Below are positions 33,721 through 46,500 of a stretch of DNA of 64,000 nucleotides, in pieces. Position 1 is the first letter of the stretch. The number at the start of each line of letters is the position of its first letter. The stretch comes from Sipunculus nudus (lineage: Eukaryota; Annelida; Sipuncula; Golfingiida; Sipunculidae), in the NCBI GenBank assembly GCA_026874595.1, contig CM049307.1, forward strand, positions 72,392,643 through 72,456,642, in the 5' to 3' direction. Under the pieces are notes generated by a model. That model made no database searches, was not told where the DNA came from, and worked only from the letters and a program-made list of their open reading frames with translations. The position numbers were made by a program, and so were the translations under genes.

Positions 33721-36700
33721 TAATTCATGTCAAAGAAAATAAAAGTGAAAAAAAACACATGCAGGATGAGGTTCACTTGTTGGATACCTAAGTTTCACAA
33801 CTAAAAAAGTCAGAATCATGCAGCAGCTGGACATATAAATGTAAAAATGCTTTTTTTCAACAATTTTATAAACTGTTATATATGACAGATGTGAGCCTTG
33901 GTCAGCAGTCTGTATATTTCATTAAATCTTGGTGACTGTGCTTCTTTCTTTGATGTTGGCGTCGGGTGACAGTGATAAATGCCTCGGATGTAGGGAGAGG
34001 ATACAGATAATAGAGACCTCTTTCATTCTTGCAGGACTTACAGAGGAAGTCTTACTTGGCAAGTCTGTTTGACTACAGAGAGAGGCGTTTTTGGTCAACA
34101 TTTCCCTTTATAACATGATAGTGTCTTTCTTTGCATTTAAGGCACTATTAGCTATGTTGTGGGTAGGAAAGTGATTTACATTAGGTTCAGCACCTCTTGT
34201 TTGTGTGGACACTGGGTGTTGTCGACTGAGAGGTCTATTGTTTGGTTATATTCATGGGGGGACTGCTGCTATTATTGCATATATGTAAAGAATGGTATTG
34301 TAGATGCCTAAGTCTGTGGATGACTGTGAGTTCCAGTTTGTTACAGTCTACAATCATCATGTTCCTTAATTTCTTGCTGTGATTTTCTTTGCTTTCTTTA
34401 CTACATGACAGTATTCACAGTGGTCCAGAGCAAACCTAAATATAGTACATATTTAATACATTTTTAATATTACACTTCTAACCCAAGATGTGTAAAGCTT
34501 CTAACACTCAGATAATGTATGTTAAGCTGGTAGTATATTATGCTCGATTTTCATTTTGCCTAACATTTAATGGCATAGGAACATATAAATTGGGACATGG
34601 TATCATTAAGTAGAAAGATCTTATATTTTCCTGATGTTGCTTGCAAATTTTCTGTGCAATCACAAGCACCACTGCCACCCTCCACCACCATTATTTTGTG
34701 GAATCGGATGACTGAAAATGCACTAGGTAAGATGACCAATATATCCAACAAATCTCTTTCCCATGCTCATTTTATCACAATACAAAATTATATGACAATT
34801 TATCACATGGCAGATAACTGCCAGATAGTGACTAATTCTAATGCATGGCAAGTAAAATAAGTCCTGCAGAACCCACATTTTGTTTTAATGTAATATACAT
34901 AAAAAATGGATCTCACTTAAAACTGATAACTCCAGGATAATACTTTTAACCCGATTACAATATGTGTAATAGTTCTTACCCTAAGATGGTACATGCAACA
35001 CTTAAAACGCAGCACATAAAAGTCCTGAAACCCAGAATGTTGCACAATTACATACTGTACATTCTGATGCAATTATCTTTATCCTTATACAGAAATGCAC
35101 AAGCCAGTTTTTCTAGCTTGTTGACCCACTAAAGGTCAGAACAGTGGAAACCTTTAATAAAGAACCTTGCAATTTGGGTCATGGTTTGGAGATAAGGTCA
35201 TAGACATGTGTGGCTGTCAGTTGCCACTCTTAACTTGAAAACTGAGCTTGGGAGATACTTGGATGTCTCCTCACATATGGTAATATCTGACAGGCTATTT
35301 TAAAGTGAAGGATACAGGTCTTTACTGTTACCGTGTCCTATGACAGGTATCAGGTGAGCCAGGAGGATACAGGTGATATCCAAGGGACTGCTAATGGCCT
35401 GACTGACAGCAGGTAGGGATCATCACATCACACAGATGAGGCTATTGATTATTGATGTCTTGCCACATGGATGTTAATGTGTCCACGTGGAACTGCCAGA
35501 ATCAGAGGACCAAAGTATTTATGTAATCCAGGTAGGTAAGAGTCAAATGTCAGGCATGATCAGGTTGTCAATAAAGTCTATGTTGTAATCAACTATGTCA
35601 TTATATGATAACAAGACCAGGTGAGTGAGTGCAGGTGACATGTTACTGGTTACATACACCATAGATCAGTATATCTGGTATATGTAATAGTGTGTATATT
35701 AGACAGGAAATTGAGTACTTTGGAAATTATTGTTAAGCAAACATTCCATACACATGTGTATGCAGCAAAAAAATGGACACTTGTGATTCCATTTACACAT
35801 TTGTATGCAACACATAGAGCAAGTTTGGGGAAACTGCCAGTCGCTGATGGGGTGGAGAGGTCCTTTGCCAGAAGAAGACCAAATCACTGATGTCAAAGCG
35901 CCAAACTCCTACGTCCGTTACCATGGATATGCGTTTTCAGTGGTTACAGTGATCAGTTGAAACTTGCTGCATAAACCTGTTTATACAGCCTTGACATTCA
36001 AGCCCAGTTTGAAAACAGCATCAACATATGCTAGAGGTACTGGACGAGCACAATACATCTTTACTCAGTCATATTTTCAAGGACAACTTAGCGTCATATT
36101 GACCCTCTGACATTACGACCAGATTACTGGCGCCAGAGTGTCATGACATCTAAGTCTGAGGATCGCATTATAAGGCCTTATGAAGATGCAAATATTTTCA
36201 TCATTTCTGACAACGCTTCATGGCCTACTGGTACACTGTCAATCAACATAAACCAGACTAATCGTTAGCATTTTTTGTGTACTTTCTAATAATACCAAAC
36301 ATGAGTGAGAAAAGTTCTGTTTTAACCCAGCACATTTGTAAACCCCTCAGCATGTTTGTTGAATTCATGACCGCCTGAACACAAGCATGGCTCGCACGGG
36401 TTACAGGATGCAGGCAGCTTGCTGGCGATACAGGAAATGTCCCGTGTCCATGGAGACAGTGTTTCAATTTTGGTTGTGAGCTCACATGTATACTAATGTG
36501 TTAGTTTATCATTTTTAGCGTAATATTGAGATTATGGGCCGTTTACCACAATATGAATGCAACCTGATGTAAGACCATCGCAATACATTCCACGACATTA
36601 CTTGTATCACGACTCGAGTAGGCTTACCAGCCCAATTATCCGATTGCCTACCGAGTCGGGTTGTCACGGCTAGTGACAACTGTATATGCATATGTGCTAC

Positions 36701-38526
36701 CTACACATATATGGAATCACTGCAAAAGTGTATAATTGTCTAATTCTAGCTGCATACTCACACATAACACCTATATACTGCATACACATATATGGAATCC
36801 CATCTTTACATGAGGAGTGGAGTTTAAGCTCACTGACACAAAGTCTGTGGAGGTATTGCATTGAATGGTACTTTGTCAGTTGACCATCTGGCAGTCTGTC
36901 CCTCTGGGTTCCTAGTGGGAATTTTTTATTCCCTGCGTGTTTGCCAGAAATCATCAATTCTTCTTTAACTTAGGGTCTTTGAACTTACCGTTTTCAGTTG
37001 ACTTTGTGTTTGTCCAAAAGAAATCAGAAGAGACTCCATACACAGATATCCATGAATTATATTAAAGTTTTATTTCCTAGAATATGCAGTATCCAATATG
37101 TGTAAGGAATTTTAGCATACCATTAATGTGTGGTGCACAAGAGCTAAACATTAATTAGCACCAACAAAATAGTTATGGGAAAGATTTTTATATATATGGA
37201 ATCCAACCTTTACATGAGGAGCAAGTTTGCCAGTTTGATGTGTTCTAGTGTGTTTTAATGTTACTTACATTTTGTCATACTCTTCACTAGGCTTACTTGC
37301 TTTACATTGTGTCCACAGTTTTTGATGGGTACTGTTTTCCTGTACCTGATGTCACTGTGCAAGTTTAGTTAACATTTGTTAAATGTATACATGTTGGAGA
37401 AGTTCCTTGATGTAGCACCTTTTACCTTGGCTGTTCTTTAATGATAAGATTGCTTCAGCAGACTTGGGGCTTCGGTTTACTAATATTAAGGTCACATGAG
37501 AGCCCATGCAAGAGTACTTGATAAAAAGATGTGGTCCTGTTATCACCCTCACTGCAGCAATTGAGACACCATCAGTCTTTCATTCTCTGCTGCTGCTGGT
37601 CAGATGCAGCAACTATTATTTCCGTTTTATGGGGGAGTAGTTCAGAAGTGCATAAAACCAACAGCCCTGCTACAAGGCAGTGACCTGAGAAATCATGTGA
37701 CCTCTTGAAGTATTAAACCTTATTTACTTAAATGTATGTCAGGGGCAGTTCCTTCTGCAAATGTACATTTTATGTTGAAGCAAAAGATGTATAGCATTTG
37801 ATTTTTATATGGGCATTTGGCATTATTGACATCAGTATTTTTGCTGTGAAAAGGCAAAAGTGTTTTAAATATTTACTAAATGAATACTTTTTAAATAACA
37901 AAAAGGTGTCTTGATAACTGTTACTTATCAAAGATAATTTGAATTCCCAACAAGTTCAGTCACATGTTAGTTTCATTGCAGATTTCAGGGGTTGATTCAA
38001 GTTCATCGTACATTGCTCATACTTATAATATATTTGTTATAGGTTTGTCTCACATTTAATATTAAAAACCTTTGATAGTGATATAATTATTATCATTGTT
38101 AAGATAATAATGATATTAAATAGTCCTGACTTGCCAGTATAGCAGACTGGAGAATTAGATGAGCCTGAAGTGCAACAGATTCTTATAATAAAGAGAGATC
38201 TGCAGTTGTACTTATCCTTGTTTCACTTTATACTGGCCTGCCATCAGTGAGTGGTTTGTAATTCTTTTAAGTTTTTGGGACATGCACCCATTGACCTGGA
38301 AATGTATAATTTAAGGAATGCATGTAAGTCTCTGGATTTGCAAGGTTTATAATTTTCTTTAGTTGTCATTTCTGTTTGTAAAGTTGTGCTTGAAAAAAAA
38401 ATGTATTCCATGATCTTGATCTCTCATATGATGAGTTGACTGTATGAGATATTACTGCATGAGTTTTCCTCAGTCTGGAATGCACATTGGTTATAATGAT
38501 CATCATTAATATACTGTTAGGTTAAC
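33721..38526. other. no gene seen; long intron-like stretch
   Basis: 4.8 kb without a supported exon. A 30-bp phrase ATATATGGAATCC ... CTTTACATGAGGAG occurs at 36789-36817 and again at 37193-37223, and a shorter form (acatatatggaatcac) lies at 36705. From 35850 to 36660 the sequence is somewhat richer in CG dinucleotides. Confidence 0.35.
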
Positions 38527-39195
38527 AAGGGTGATTTTTGAAGGGTGACTGAAAGTCATCTGAGCTATAGCGATCACTCTTTGTCTGTCCATCTGTTAAC
38601 AGGGCACAAATCAACCACTGGACCTAGGAACTTAACTGTACATAAAGGGAGGTCAATATAAAATCTTCTCATAAACCTGAGTTAGGTCATTTGACCTATA
38701 TTCTGTGAGCTACTGCCTAAAAACATGATTTTGAGCACTCAGAGAATCAGGAGGGGCACAAACTATCCATTTGGCCGAGAATCTTCCAATGTGACATTCA
38801 GGGAGATCCTGGGTAAATATCCTTGGAAACATGAAATTAGGTCACTGTGACCTGTATTCTGAGAGCTATAGGGAAAAAATATGATTTGAGCACCCTGAAA
38901 GTCAGATGTATACTCAAATTATATCTGTTATGCCAACAACATTCTGGGTAAATTTTCTCGGAAACCTGAAACAGGACATGATGACCTGTATTCTGCTAGC
39001 GAAAGGCTAAACACATAATATTGAGCACCCAGACAATCAGACATCTGTTTGACCTAGAAACTGTTAACTGTACATCAAGGATGTCAAAGGCAAATCACCT
39101 CAGAAACCTGAATAATAGGTTATGGCCACCTATATTCTGCGAGCTACTGGCAAAATCATGGTTTTGAGCACTGGGTTTTGAGCACAGGCCAGAAT
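38527..39195 (+). mobile_element. Helitron-like repeat, 5' part with four ~150-bp units
   Basis: GTGACTGAAAGTCATCTGAGCTATAG (38545-38570) is the right arm of the same hairpin that opens family 4, followed by 'tctttgtctgtccatctg'. Then come about four units of 130-160 bp (38615, 38765, 38910, 39040) with 'gaaacctga', 'aggtca.. gacctatattctg(t/c)gagcta' and 'attttgagcac'. No 3' end is recognised within the next kilobase. The solitary end at 42193-42223 is a candidate. Confidence 0.45.
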
Positions 39196-39862
39196 TAGTT
39201 CATGGTAAAAATATACTTCAAGATGAGATGTCTGTTTTCATAAGCTACCTAGTAATTTAAGCAGTGCTTAAGGTCATAAGTGATAACTGATATAGAGCGC
39301 TAAAATTTAGTACAAATGATCTCTATTACAATATTTAACTCTTAAGATCCTCAGGATTATAATTTAATTCTGAAAAAAATCAAGATTTATTGCTGTATTT
39401 TTTATGCCAGGTTGATCAATAACTCAGTCCCCTTTGACTGGGGACACTCAGACAGATGGACGATCAAACCCTGTGATTAATAAAGACATGCAACCCTGCC
39501 ATCAATTCCCAGATGCTGCAGACTCAGCATGGCTGAATTTTACCCCTCATTGTGCTTACTCATTATACAGAGAATGTGGCTGTTAGAGCAGGATGTTTAT
39601 AATATTACAACCAGACATGCTTAGGTAAGATCTCCCACGTTATCTTAAATCAGATAACAGATTTCTGTGATGCAGGTAAAGAGTTTAAGATTGCAGTTAC
39701 TAAACATAATCCAAGGGCATTTCATTAATAGGGAATATTAAATTTTGGTGTAGGTCTGTCTCAGTGGTGCATTTTGAGGTAAAGATAACTGGTATAAAAT
39801 CATAAAATTTTTAAGTGTTGGACGGGTTATTATCCAATTCAAATAAGAATATTTCACTTTTT
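39196..39862. other. no gene seen
   Basis: Spacer between two repeat blocks. Nothing supported. Confidence 0.35.
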
Positions 39863-40913
39863 TAGCTCTCAGCCCTTAGGCTGATGGGCTATTGTCGTCA
39901 CCCAAGCTGTCCGTCCGTCCGTCCGTCCGTCCGTCCGTCCGTCCGGCGTCCGTTAACTTTTACCTTGTGAGTGGGATATCTTGAAAAGGATTCACTGTCA
40001 GAATTTTATTTCCTCAGTAAAGATGTATATCGACAAAATCTCGGTCAAGTTCGAAGATGGGTGACCTTGACCTATTTTTCTACATTTTAGAGCTGATTAT
40101 AGAAAAACACTTAGATGCTTATTACTCAGGAACCATTTGGTGGAATTTCACAAAACTTACTATGATTATTGGGACTGATAGTCTGTACCTGCTATACAAG
40201 TTTGGTGGCGCCACCTACAATTTCTGATTTTTAATGAATTTTTATCGGATTTTTCAACTCTGGGCTTGTGAGCAGGATATCTCGAAAAGGATTCACCGTA
40301 AGAATTTTATTTTTTTGGTGAAGATGTATATTGACTAAATCTCGGTCAAGTTCGAAGATATGTGACCTTGACCTATTTTTCTACGTTTTAGAGCTGATTA
40401 TAGAAAAAACATTTAGAAGCTTATTTCTCAGGAACCGTTGGATGGATTTTCACAAAACTTACTATGATCATAGGGACTGATGGTCTGTAACTGCTGCACA
40501 AGATTGGGGGTGCCACCTACAATTTCTGATTTTTTATTGAATTTTTCTTGGATTTTTCAACTTTGGCCTTGTGAGCTGGATATCTCTAAAAGGATTCACA
40601 ATAGGAATTTTATTTCTTTGGAGAAGATGAATATCGACAAAAATCTCGTTCATGTTAGAAGATGGGTGACCTTGACCTACTTTTCAAGGTCACAGAGCTT
40701 ATAATAGAATAAAACTTAGAAGCTTATTTTTCAGGAAGCATTTGGTGGATTGTTATGAATCATGGTACATACCTCTCCATTTTAAATTTATAACTGAGAC
40801 ATGTACAGATATACATCCATGTGAGAACAGATATTTAGTACTTGTTACTGTTACCACCTCTAAACACTGTTCTTTTGGCTGAGGGCTTTTGTCAGCTTTT
40901 GCTGATATTCTAG
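39863..40913 (+). mobile_element. Helitron-like (HINE-type) element, family 2, full copy b
   Basis: 1051 bp. The left end AGCTCTCAGCC (39864-39874) pairs with GGCTGAGGGCT (40877-40887), 10 of 11 positions. A (CCGT)n run of nine units lies at 39909-39944. Three tandem units of about 300 bp follow, starting near 39965, 40270 and 40570, each with 'gatatct(t/c)gaaaaggattcac', 'tctcggtcaagttcgaagat' and 'ggaaccatttggtgga' phrases. The right end has the perfect stem-loop TCAGC-TTTT-GCTGA (40892-40905) and ATTCTAG|TT. T lies outside both ends, consistent with insertion between two T residues. Confidence 0.72.
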
Positions 40914-42185
40914 TTGAGTGATAATTAATGGTGTGCCAATTAAACGAGTGATTAGTCACTTTCTTTCATAATTGATTAAATTGGTATCATTTTGCATAAT
41001 CAATTACAAACAATTTTATATGTATATGCAAAGAAGTCATATCATCCAGGAAAAAAAAATTTAATCCTCTCAGAAATATAAGAAAAGAAGGGACAGTTCT
41101 CCTTTCAATCATCAAACATGATTTAAGAATTTAACAAACAATTCCTTTCACTAGTCTAGTGATTATAGATTCATAAGATTTTAAATTTTAACCACTTCCA
41201 CAGTTAAAAAAAACTGTTCTGACTGCTATATAGTACATTTGTAGAAGATCTGGTAACTTAATGATATGTGGGTTCCTTTAATCTCATTTTTAGGATTAAT
41301 ATCTCATTTGTAGGATTAATATCCATTTTCTGTGTGTCTCGGACAGTCTTTTGTATAAAAAAGGCATTGATCAGGGGAAGCTTACTTACAAGAAAAAAGC
41401 AAGGTTTATCAATAAAAATGGCTGGTTCTGTGTCATTTGTCTTTTTGTCATTGATGTAGAGACTGTGGTGCTCATGACATTTTAACCAGAAATAATCAAT
41501 TGTACCAGGAGCTTTGCGAGTGTTGCCACCAGCAAGCAGCCATGTATAACTGGTGCTTAAAAAATGGTGTAGAATTATTCACAGAGTCTGTATATGTGAT
41601 ATATATGAAGAAGCGGGTGACACTGAGTGATGTATGGAGTCGCTCCGGTGAATTTATATCCAAAGTATGTATTGTGTATGTCATCTGGAACAAACCTCAC
41701 AATCTATTTGTGCTACTGCAAGCAATTCGAAAATGGCAGAGGAAGTGGTGTGCAGTGCACAGAGGAATACTTAATGTTTATGATGTTGTGTATTAACATG
41801 TAGCTTACACACTGATCACATCTTAATGTGAATGATGTCAATCGGCTTCATTGAATTTTGGGAATGTGTCTAATGGCCGAACCAACATGAGAGACCTAAA
41901 AAGAATACCATGAGTGGGTTGATTCATGATAAATTCCAGCCAGTTCTTGTTTGCAAGCCAAGTATAGTGAACTTGTGTTATATTTTAACATTGGAAAATT
42001 GCTCTCATATTCTATAAATTACAGGGCATCATATCCTGACAGTTATTTTTTCATACATATCAGTTAGTACAGCAACATAGTTGAAATACTGTTACTTTTA
42101 CCAAGTGGCTTCAGCATCTTTCATGTAGTTCATAAAAGTGCACATACACATGGCAGCTAGGATTTTATACAAGTATTCTCATAAT
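40914..42185. other. no gene seen
   Basis: A hAT-like scrap lies at 40925-40985 (GGTGTGCCAATTAAACGAG). The 98-codon open frame at 41500-41796 has no recognisable domain or splice context and is not called. Confidence 0.3.
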
Positions 42186-42223
42186 CAGTTTAAGCTGAGC
42201 ATTGTGACCCACAGGACTCTTGT
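42186..42223 (+). mobile_element. Solitary family-4-like 3' terminus
   Basis: AGCTGAGCATTGTGACCC ACAGGACTCTTGT is a mutated version of the family-4 3' end (CAGCTGAGC, GACC-loop-GGTC, CCCTTGT). It ends only about 90 bp before element B begins. No left end was found just upstream. Confidence 0.45.
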
Positions 42224-45089
42224 TTTAAGTATCATGTATGTAGCAATAAACAGTGCGATAATCAAGCCAACAGACACAGTTTCATAGTCAGTGGTAATAA
42301 GTAAACCTAGTTAGCTCAGCTGACTATAAGTCATCTGAGCTATAGTCGTGGTCCATTGTCCGTCCGTCTGTCCGTCCGTCCGTCCGTAGATGTGGCACGT
42401 TTTGAAACCGTAAGACCTGGGAATCCAAAATTCGGCATAATGTTAGATGTCCCCAAGATCTCCTACCAAGCTGAAAACTGGGTCTTTGCAACTTCGTTCC
42501 TTTGAGAAATTAAGGAAAAACCTCAATTTTTTATTAAAAACCTATTTTCACACTTCAGGACTGCCTAATATCAAAACCACTCATCTGTTTTTCCTCATAT
42601 TTACCATAAATAATCCCCTATATAGTTCCTACTTACATGCCAGAAATTATGTCTGTATTATTTAATTTTAAAAAGTTATGGGCCCAAACATAATGCATTT
42701 AGTAAAAAATCAGGAAAGATATTTGATCACTTAACACAAAATATGTTAAAGCTATAATTTTTTTTCCAGTAATATAACTTAAATAATCAAAATTAAATTG
42801 TATACCCAAAATTAGATGAAAATCTTTTAAATTTTTTAAAATATTAATAAAAATAAAAAATTGGTACCTTAAATTTTGGCCAAATTTGACCATGGCAAGT
42901 TTTTGTCCTGTAAGTACTGTGGATTTAATTTTCACAGCATGTTTTTGTTAGCATTTCAACTGATAACACCAAAAATTTGAAACCAGTTGATCAAAAACTG
43001 TAGATTTTATTCAAGTTTTCATGCACCATGTAACATATTGTTTACATCAAGCTAGTGTTAGGCAGTTTGCAAGAGCTCAGCTCCCCAGCTTCAGCTCTAA
43101 GTTCCTTAAATTCGGCATACAGTTAGATGTCTCCAAAATCCCCTACCATGCCAAGAATTTGGTCACTAGGACTTAATACCTTCAAGATATTAATGAAAAA
43201 CTACATTTTTCCATTAAAAACCCATTGTAACACTTCAAGACTGCCTAATATCAAAACCATTGATCTGACTTTAATCATAAATAATATACATATTTTTCAT
43301 TCTCTATGCACATGCCAGAATGATGTCAGTATTGTGTAATTGTTTTAAGTTATGGGCCTAAACATAATGCACTTTGTAAAAAAATCAAGAAATATATTTA
43401 CTCCCTTAACAAGGGCATTGCTGAAGCTAGAGATTTTTTTGTCAAGGATGTAACATTATTTAATCAAGATTCAATTGAATACCCAAAATTAGTTCTAAAT
43501 TTGAAAATTATTAGTATAAATATCAAATTAGTACCTTAAATTTTGCCCAACTGTGACCATGGCATGTTTGTTTCCCGTGAGCACTGTTGATACAATTTTC
43601 ATATCATGCACACATAAGGATTTCAGCTTTTTAGTTTAGAAGGCTGAAAGAAATTGGCCAAAAATTGTAGCTTTTATTAATGTTTTTTATGAGACCCTGT
43701 CAGACTTTGGCTCTCTCCAGCCCCTCTTGAGTCACCTGTATTATGCATGCTTGAGGCGAGGCATACACTGAATCCAGGCAGCTTATGGCCAGCCACAGTT
43801 GATCCAGGTGTCCAACCCAACTCAATCTAGTAGTTTTAACCAACAACATAACAATAAACAATAAATTAATAAATTTTTATTGGTTTTTAATAACAAATTA
43901 AAGAAAAAATAGAAAAGGAATTTGTTAGTTTATAATAACAGGAAATTAACTTGCAGTTACTGATGACATAAGAATCTTGTATCGATGGGTAGAATGTCAC
44001 GTATTCCAAATAACACCATGCAGTCACCTATGTCATTTTTCAGTTCAATTTTAATGATAAAGAAGTAAATCATATTATTCATTACTAATCATTAGGGATC
44101 ATATGAAGGAAATGAATGATAGACAAAGATGCAGTTGATAATATTAATCTAGATTCCTACTGTGTCTAGTGTGTACATTGATGTGAAATTAGTCCAAAAT
44201 GATTTTTTTACAGTTATTTTTTAATATAAATAAAAGCCATAAAACCAGGTACTTATGATCCATATTTAAATGTGTGAATTTTGTATATTCTGGATTCTCA
44301 ACATCATTGTTTGGTGAAAACTGAATAAATACCAGACATGGTGAGAATACTTTGTTATTGTATTTAAATACGAATATGATTATGTACTACTGATTATGTA
44401 TAAAATTTCTTGCATAAAGAATGGGAATTCAGGTAAAAATGAAAGTATATGAATACTCGTGCAAATACTTTCAAAATGTATTCATGAATGCATTCATGAA
44501 TATATTCTTTAATATTATTTTAATAATCATTTCAGTTATATTTCATTTTAAATAATCATATGATTCTCTTATTTTTAATAAAAATTATATTTGGGACAAT
44601 ATTTGTAATTTTTTTTATAAATAGTTAAACTCTTATATTATATGTTCTGCTTATAAGTTATATGGCCAAGTCAAAATCTGTGTGACAATAGTACTCCATT
44701 TGTTAATAAAATAAATGAAATCAATCCTCTTCCCTGTCTCCAAAGGTACTATCAAAATCGTACATAAGCTAAACAACAACAACTCATAATACAGCTTATA
44801 TTTATTACCACACAAAACCAGCATGTGCCTCATTTCTAAATAATATTTTTTAGCTCAGCTGACTATAAGTCATCTGAGCTATAGTCGTGGTCCATTGTAC
44901 GTCGTCCGTCCGTCTGTCCGTCCGTCCGTCCGTCCGTCCGTAGATGTGGCACGTTTTGAAACCGTAAGACCTAGGAATCCAAAATTCGGCATAATGTTAG
45001 ATGTCCCCAAGATCTCCTACCAAGCCGAAAAACTGGGTCTTTGCAACTTCGTTCCTTTGAGAAATTATGGAAAAACCTCAATTTTTTAT

Positions 45090-46500
45090 TAGCTCAGCTG
45101 ACTATAAGTCATCTGAGCTATAGTCGTGGTCCATTGTCCGTCGTCCGTCCGTCTGTCCGTCCGTCCGTCCGTCCAGGAAAAACCTCAATTTTTTATTAAA
45201 ATCCTATTTTCACACTTCAGGACTGCCTAATATCAAAACCACACATCTGTTTTTTCTCATATTTACCATAAATATTCTTCTATATAGTTCCTATGTACAT
45301 GCCAGAAATTAAGTCTGTTAAGTATAAATTCTTTAAGTTATGGGCCCAAACATAATGGACTTTGTAAAAAATCAGGAAAAATATTTACTCACTTAACATG
45401 AAAAATTTTGAAACTAGAGTCTATTTTCCCAAGTGTATAACTATGTTTAATTAAGATTCAATTGTTTACCCAAAATTAGATCTGAATTTTGTAAATTTTT
45501 TAAGTAATTAGCATAAAAATAAAATCAGTACTTTAAATTTTGCCCAACTTTGACCATGGCACGTTTTTTTCCTGTAAGTACCATTGATTTAATTTTCACA
45601 GCATGTAAACATAAATATTTAATTTGTTTAAATCTGAAATTTGGAAATAAAAGCTTGAAAATTAAGCTAGTTATTGATTTTTTTCTTGAGGCTCTATTGT
45701 AGTCATTTGCTTTGATTACAGATTACAGATGCAGGGTCCCACTCCAGGTCACTGGAAGTCAGCTATGCCAGGGTTTCTGATTTGTTACAGTCACTGGGGG
45801 AGATCCCCTGCTGTGACAGGTGTACAGTTATTCTGATATCACCACCCCAATCCCCCCCCCCCAACCCACCAAGTGTTTTGCAGTATTGTTATTGTTTTCA
45901 CTGTATCTCCTTAATTGTAATGCTGTTTTCACACTGATATGCAAAAACTTTCCTTGAAAAAGTAAATCAAGGTGTAATCCAGAAGATGCAATGTTGTGTA
46001 ATGTAGCATTTTAAAAGAAATCATTTTTCCTTTAAATGATTTTACCAATCATAATGGAACCCATCAGTATGCTTAAATTATGATAAAATATGCCATATAT
46101 ATATATATGATAATTGGTTATATTTCAACTGTATACATTTCATAAAAAAACATATATTTAATAATATATATTATACAAAAAAAAGATTCGATTGAACAAA
46201 TGTGTAAACTACTGAAATGTCAACAGTCAATCGAAAAGCCAACTAATGATCATGGTAATTGTACAGATCATTTGTTCACAAACTGCTCATATGCTTCAGT
46301 TTCAACATTAGGAAACACATGGTCAGGTCACAAAATATTATTTGCAACAATTTCTTGCTCATCAATACAAACCAATCATATAAACCAACCATGGCCTTTA
46401 TTACCACTTCCTCTTACACTTTATCTCCATTTGATATTATTTGAGATTTTTACCTTCAAGGTTAACGTCAGCTGAGCACAGTGACCCATAGGTCCCTTGT
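45090..46500 (+). mobile_element. Helitron-like element D, innermost, with unrelated interior
   Basis: The 1411-bp element begins TAGCTCAGCTGAC. Its GCTCAGCTGAC (45092-45102) is answered by the exact complement GTCAGCTGAGC (46467-46477), then the stem-loop GACC-CATA-GGTC (46483-46494) and CCCTTGT. From the (CCGT)n run it jumps straight to 'aggaaaaacctc', lacking about 125 bp present in C. It follows family 4 until about 45610, after which the sequence is unlike A-C, until the shared 3' terminus. That foreign interior includes the exon-like segment at 45722-45819. By nesting, D is the youngest of the three insertions. Confidence 0.8.
45722..45819 (+). CDS. Exon-like segment inside element D (possible captured exon)
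   Basis: A 98-bp segment sits between an acceptor-like TTTGCTTTGATTACAG and a donor-like GACAG|GTGTAC. One frame, starting at the first base and ending two bases into a codon, reads ITDAGSHSRSLEV ... ARVSDLLQSLGEIPCC without a stop. A second frame is also open, so openness alone is weak evidence. The segment is clearly richer in G and C than the AT-rich repeat around it. Helitron-type elements are known for picking up pieces of host genes, so a captured exon is a natural reading. The protein family is not recognised. Alternatives are a chance open segment or a retained host exon, if the nested reading of D were wrong. Confidence 0.35.

Noticed and set aside
44851-45174. Simple local tandem duplication of a repeat 5' end
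   Set aside because: The right halves and termini of both copies are recoverable farther right (46501 and 48888), so nested insertion explains more than duplication.
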